A stretch of 5,717 nt of DNA from Clostridiales bacterium (GTDB lineage: Bacteria > Bacillota > Clostridia > Peptostreptococcales > Anaerovoracaceae): positions 1 to 5,717 of the forward strand of contig JAAYHT010000109.1 in NCBI GenBank assembly GCA_012735285.1, in the 5' to 3' direction. The notes below the pieces were generated by a model. It worked only from the letters and a program-made list of their open reading frames with translations, had not been told where the DNA came from and ran no database searches. The position numbers and the translations under genes are program-made. Below, piece after piece: positions 3,619 through 5,717 of this stretch; within the stretch, counting starts at the first letter, position 1; each line of letters starts with the position of its first letter.

Positions 3619-5619
3619 ATGAAAAAATGGAAATGCACAGTATGCGGTTATATTCACGTAGGAGATGAACCGCCAGAAGAATGTCCTGTATGCAAGGCCC
3701 CAAAGGAAAAATTCGTACTATTAGAAGAAGTATCAAAGTGGCGATGTGAAGTTTGTGGCTATACATATGAAGGTGAGAATCCGCCAGATGTGTGTCCTGT
3801 ATGCGGCGCAACAGCAGATAAATTCGTAAAAGTTGAGGATGAAGTTGAGAAAAGTGAAGAAAAAAGATGGCAGTGTACCGTTTGCTTATATATCCACGAG
3901 GCTGTTGAACCACCTATTTTTTGTCCACGCTGCTGGGCACCCCAAGATCTCATTGTAGACATGAGCAATCCTAAAACAATTCCAGATCCCAATAGGCCCG
4001 ATACAACCGATAAGACAGAAGCAGATGTTCTAGTAGTTGGTACAGGAGCAGCTGCATTTGCGGCGGCAATAACAGCTGCTAATGAAGGAATGTCTGTAAT
4101 CATGCTGGAGAAAAGCGGTATCATAGGAGGAACCACTAGGCGTTCAGGCGGGGGTTTCTGGATTCCTATGAATCGCCATCAGAAGGCTAAAGGGATTAAT
4201 GATAACAGAGAAGACGCAATCAAATATATGTGCAGACAATCCTACCCACAGCTATATAACGAGGATTTAGATAACTATGGACTTCCTGAGAACGAATACA
4301 AGCTAATTGAAGCTTTCTGTGATAATGCTAACGCTGCCGTTGAATTTCTTGAAGGGCTAGGAGTGTTTGAAACCATAGAAGATATCAACTGGCTGGGTAG
4401 AAACCAGGTTGACTACCAAGACAAACTGGAGGAAAACAAGGGAATACGCGGCAGAATCTTATTTACAAAAAATGAGCAAGGGGGAGTGGGATACGGAGTA
4501 GTTCTAATGGAAAGCTTTAAGAAATATGCTAAGAAACATGGAATCCCCGTAAATACCCACCATCAAGTTAAAAAGATTCTTAGAAACGAAGAAGGCAGAG
4601 TTTATGGACTAGAAGTAAAGACAAAAGATGGAATTAAAACATTCAAGGCAAGAAAGGCTGTAATATTCGGCTCGGGTGGCTATACCCACAATGAGTATTT
4701 AATGCGCCATTTCCAGAGGGGGCCGATTTACGGCGGTTGTTCCGCACCTGAATGCACAGGTGACTTTATCCCCATGGCTTCTCAGATAGGGGCAAAACTA
4801 GGGAATATGCAAGGCGCATTTAGAGCTCAGTGCCTATTTGAAAGCAAGTTAGCTAATCCCTATGCAGCAAATAACTGCTTCTTTATACCAGGAGATTCAA
4901 TGTTCCAGGTTAACAAATATGGTAAACGGGTAGTTAATGAGAAGAGAAACTACAATGACCGTGGTATGGTTCATTTTGTTTGGGATCCCAACAAAGGTGA
5001 ATGGCCCAACCAATTTTTATTCCTAATAGCAGATAAAAGAACTGTTGAACTTTGGGAAGGATTTCCACCTTACGCAACCACAGGGGGAGACGCAAAATAT
5101 CTTATTAAAGGAAATACCCTAGATGAGCTGGCGGAGAATATTAAGAAACGTCTTGAAAAGCTGGCACCCTATATCGGTAGTTACAGGCTAGATGAGAGCT
5201 TTGCAGATGGTTTAAAAGAAACATTTAAACGTTTTAACGAGTTTGCCAAGACAGGAAAGGATCTTGATTTCCATCGAGGAGACCATGATTACGATTTAGA
5301 ATGGGGTTCACCAAAACCGACTAAGCCCGGTGTGGAATGGCCAGAATCTATGGATAAGAATTATACCCTGTATCCACTCTCTGAAGAAGGTCCATATTAT
5401 GCTGCTATCCTGGGATCCAGTACCCTAGACACTAATGGCGGACCTGTTATAAATGAAAATGCACAGGTTTTAGACTGGGATAATAAGCCTATTGAAGGTC
5501 TTTACGGAGCTGGAAACTGTATAGCCGCACCAAGTGCTAATGCCTACTGGGGTGGGGGCGGAACAATTGGACCAGCTATGACTTTCGGTTATCTGGCAGC
5601 AAAGCATGCTGCTAAATAG
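3619..5619 (+). CDS. FAD-dependent oxidoreductase with three N-terminal rubredoxin-like domains (KstD/fumarate reductase flavoprotein family)
   Basis: A 666-residue soluble redox enzyme. Three short rubredoxin-like modules lead (residues 3-32, 40-69, 83-113). Each has CxxC-x12-CxxC, and all twelve iron-binding cysteines are present, the spacing seen at the end of rubrerythrins. After a Pro/Asp linker comes an FAD_binding_2-type domain: dinucleotide fold DVLVVGTGAAAFAAA (136-150), E164 for ribose binding, then IGGTTRRSGGG and FWIP (169-183). It ends in GLYGAGN and a glycine-rich WGGGGTIGPAMTFGYLAA. The FWIP, DY and AYWGGGG motifs resemble 3-ketosteroid delta-1-dehydrogenases more than fumarate reductases. 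Y643 and G647 match the KstD Tyr/Gly pair that activates the keto group. The iron sites probably pass single electrons to FAD, so it likely works as a reductase of an enone or similar substrate. The substrate is unknown. There is no signal or Tat peptide. It stands alone between terminators. The alternative start is GTG 3589 (676 residues). Confidence 0.92.
   Translation: MKKWKCTVCGYIHVGDEPPEECPVCKAPKEKFVLLEEVSKWRCEVCGYTYEGENPPDVCPVCGATADKFVKVEDEVEKSEEKRWQCTVCLYIHEAVEPPIFCPRCWAPQDLIVDMSNPKTIPDPNRPDTTDKTEADVLVVGTGAAAFAAAITAANEGMSVIMLEKSGIIGGTTRRSGGGFWIPMNRHQKAKGINDNREDAIKYMCRQSYPQLYNEDLDNYGLPENEYKLIEAFCDNANAAVEFLEGLGVFETIEDINWLGRNQVDYQDKLEENKGIRGRILFTKNEQGGVGYGVVLMESFKKYAKKHGIPVNTHHQVKKILRNEEGRVYGLEVKTKDGIKTFKARKAVIFGSGGYTHNEYLMRHFQRGPIYGGCSAPECTGDFIPMASQIGAKLGNMQGAFRAQCLFESKLANPYAANNCFFIPGDSMFQVNKYGKRVVNEKRNYNDRGMVHFVWDPNKGEWPNQFLFLIADKRTVELWEGFPPYATTGGDAKYLIKGNTLDELAENIKKRLEKLAPYIGSYRLDESFADGLKETFKRFNEFAKTGKDLDFHRGDHDYDLEWGSPKPTKPGVEWPESMDKNYTLYPLSEEGPYYAAILGSSTLDTNGGPVINENAQVLDWDNKPIEGLYGAGNCIAAPSANAYWGGGGTIGPAMTFGYLAAKHAAK
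3625..3714 (+). other. Rubredoxin-like domain 1
   Basis: Encodes residues 3-32 with cysteines 6, 9, 22 and 25 (CTVCGY ... CPVC). The 12-residue gap between the CxxC pairs marks the short rubrerythrin-type module, not a classic rubredoxin of about 52 residues. Confidence 0.85.
3736..3825 (+). other. Rubredoxin-like domain 2
   Basis: Encodes residues 40-69 with cysteines 43, 46, 59 and 62 (CEVCGY ... CPVCG). It has the same length and layout as domain 1, consistent with tandem duplication. A charged linker rich in Glu and Lys follows. Confidence 0.85.
3865..3957 (+). other. Rubredoxin-like domain 3 (variant)
   Basis: Encodes residues 83-113 with cysteines 86, 89, 102 and 105 (CTVCLY ... CPRCWAP). 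It keeps all four ligands but replaces the usual Gly after CxxC with Leu90 and adds Arg104 and Trp106 at the second knuckle. This copy is nearest the FAD domain and may be tuned to contact it. Confidence 0.8.
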
Positions 5620-5642
5620 CTTGATATATTACTTTAGTAAGG

Positions 5643-5675
5643 AGATGACCATCAAAATTTAATTGATGGTCATCT
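5643..5675 (+). terminator. Hairpin after the flavoprotein gene, a weak terminator candidate
   Basis: A perfect 13-bp stem pairs AGATGACCATCAA (5643-5655) with TTGATGGTCATCT (5663-5675) across a 7-base loop, 23 bases after the stop codon. Only GCTATTT follows, not a proper T-run, so intrinsic termination would be inefficient on either strand. It may instead protect the mRNA 3' end or act with another factor. Confidence 0.5.
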
Positions 5676-5695
5676 GCTATTTATGGTAGTATAAT
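5667..5695 (+). promoter_or_regulatory. Candidate sigma-A promoter reading out of the right edge
   Basis: TGGTCA (5667-5672, 4 of 6) is followed by a 17-base spacer and a perfect TATAAT (5690-5695). The -35 lies in the descending arm of the preceding hairpin. A second -35-like word, TTGACT, occurs at 5695-5700, but its -10 would fall at or past the window end. Any gene served lies to the right of the window. Confidence 0.35.
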
Positions 5696-5717
5696 TGACT
5701 GGTAGTTTAAGGTTATA

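Noticed and set aside
3617..4136. Two minus-strand open frames (3617-3913 and 3759-4136)
   Set aside because: Both are antisense to the rubredoxin modules and the start of the FAD domain, whose cysteine pattern fixes the plus-strand frame.
5645..5662. Tiny open frame MTIKI in the 3' hairpin, preceded by AAGGAG
   Set aside because: Five codons with the ribosome binding motif directly against the ATG, leaving no spacer. It is best explained by the stem sequence.
1..5717. CRISPR array, tRNA/rRNA, insertion sequence or defence system
   Set aside because: No regularly spaced direct repeats, clover-leaf sequence, transposase motif or terminal inverted repeats were seen. The genes are metabolic, transport and probably surface functions.

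Overview
The window reads as a low-to-moderate GC Gram-positive anaerobe, most likely a spore-forming member of the Clostridia. Three things suggest this: strong AGGAGG-type ribosome binding sites, compact genes separated by intrinsic terminators, and a rubredoxin-domain flavoprotein typical of strict anaerobes. The genus cannot be read from the sequence.

Layout. (1) Positions 1-1210, plus strand: the 3' part of a polar amino acid ABC transporter permease, then its ATP-binding subunit. The two form one operon with a 13-base gap and end at a hairpin terminator. The substrate-binding protein and the start of the permease lie to the left or elsewhere. (2) Positions 1252-2778, minus strand: a convergent gene for a 508-residue protein of unknown function. 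It has a cysteine-rich head, no signal peptide, and three divergent repeats of a carbohydrate-binding-module-like beta-sandwich. It resembles a surface or spore-layer protein, but that is inference. (3) Positions 2779-2962: a 184-base divergent intergenic region with two perfect short palindromes and promoter-like hexamers pointing both ways. (4) Positions 2963-3493, plus strand: a nicotinamidase/isochorismatase-family cysteine hydrolase with its catalytic Asp-Lys-Cys triad intact, closed by a very strong terminator. (5) Positions 3619-5619, plus strand: a 666-residue flavoprotein with three consecutive rubredoxin-like iron sites fused to a 3-ketosteroid-dehydrogenase/fumarate-reductase-type FAD domain. 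A 13-bp hairpin and a promoter-like sequence follow it.

The ABC genes act together in amino acid uptake. The other three genes each appear to be separate transcription units, and nothing in the sequence ties them to a single pathway. The most unusual item is the triple-rubredoxin flavoprotein, probably a soluble electron-fed reductase of an unidentified unsaturated or keto substrate. The second is the three-repeat cysteine-headed protein. I found no CRISPR array, RNA gene, transposon or phage element.
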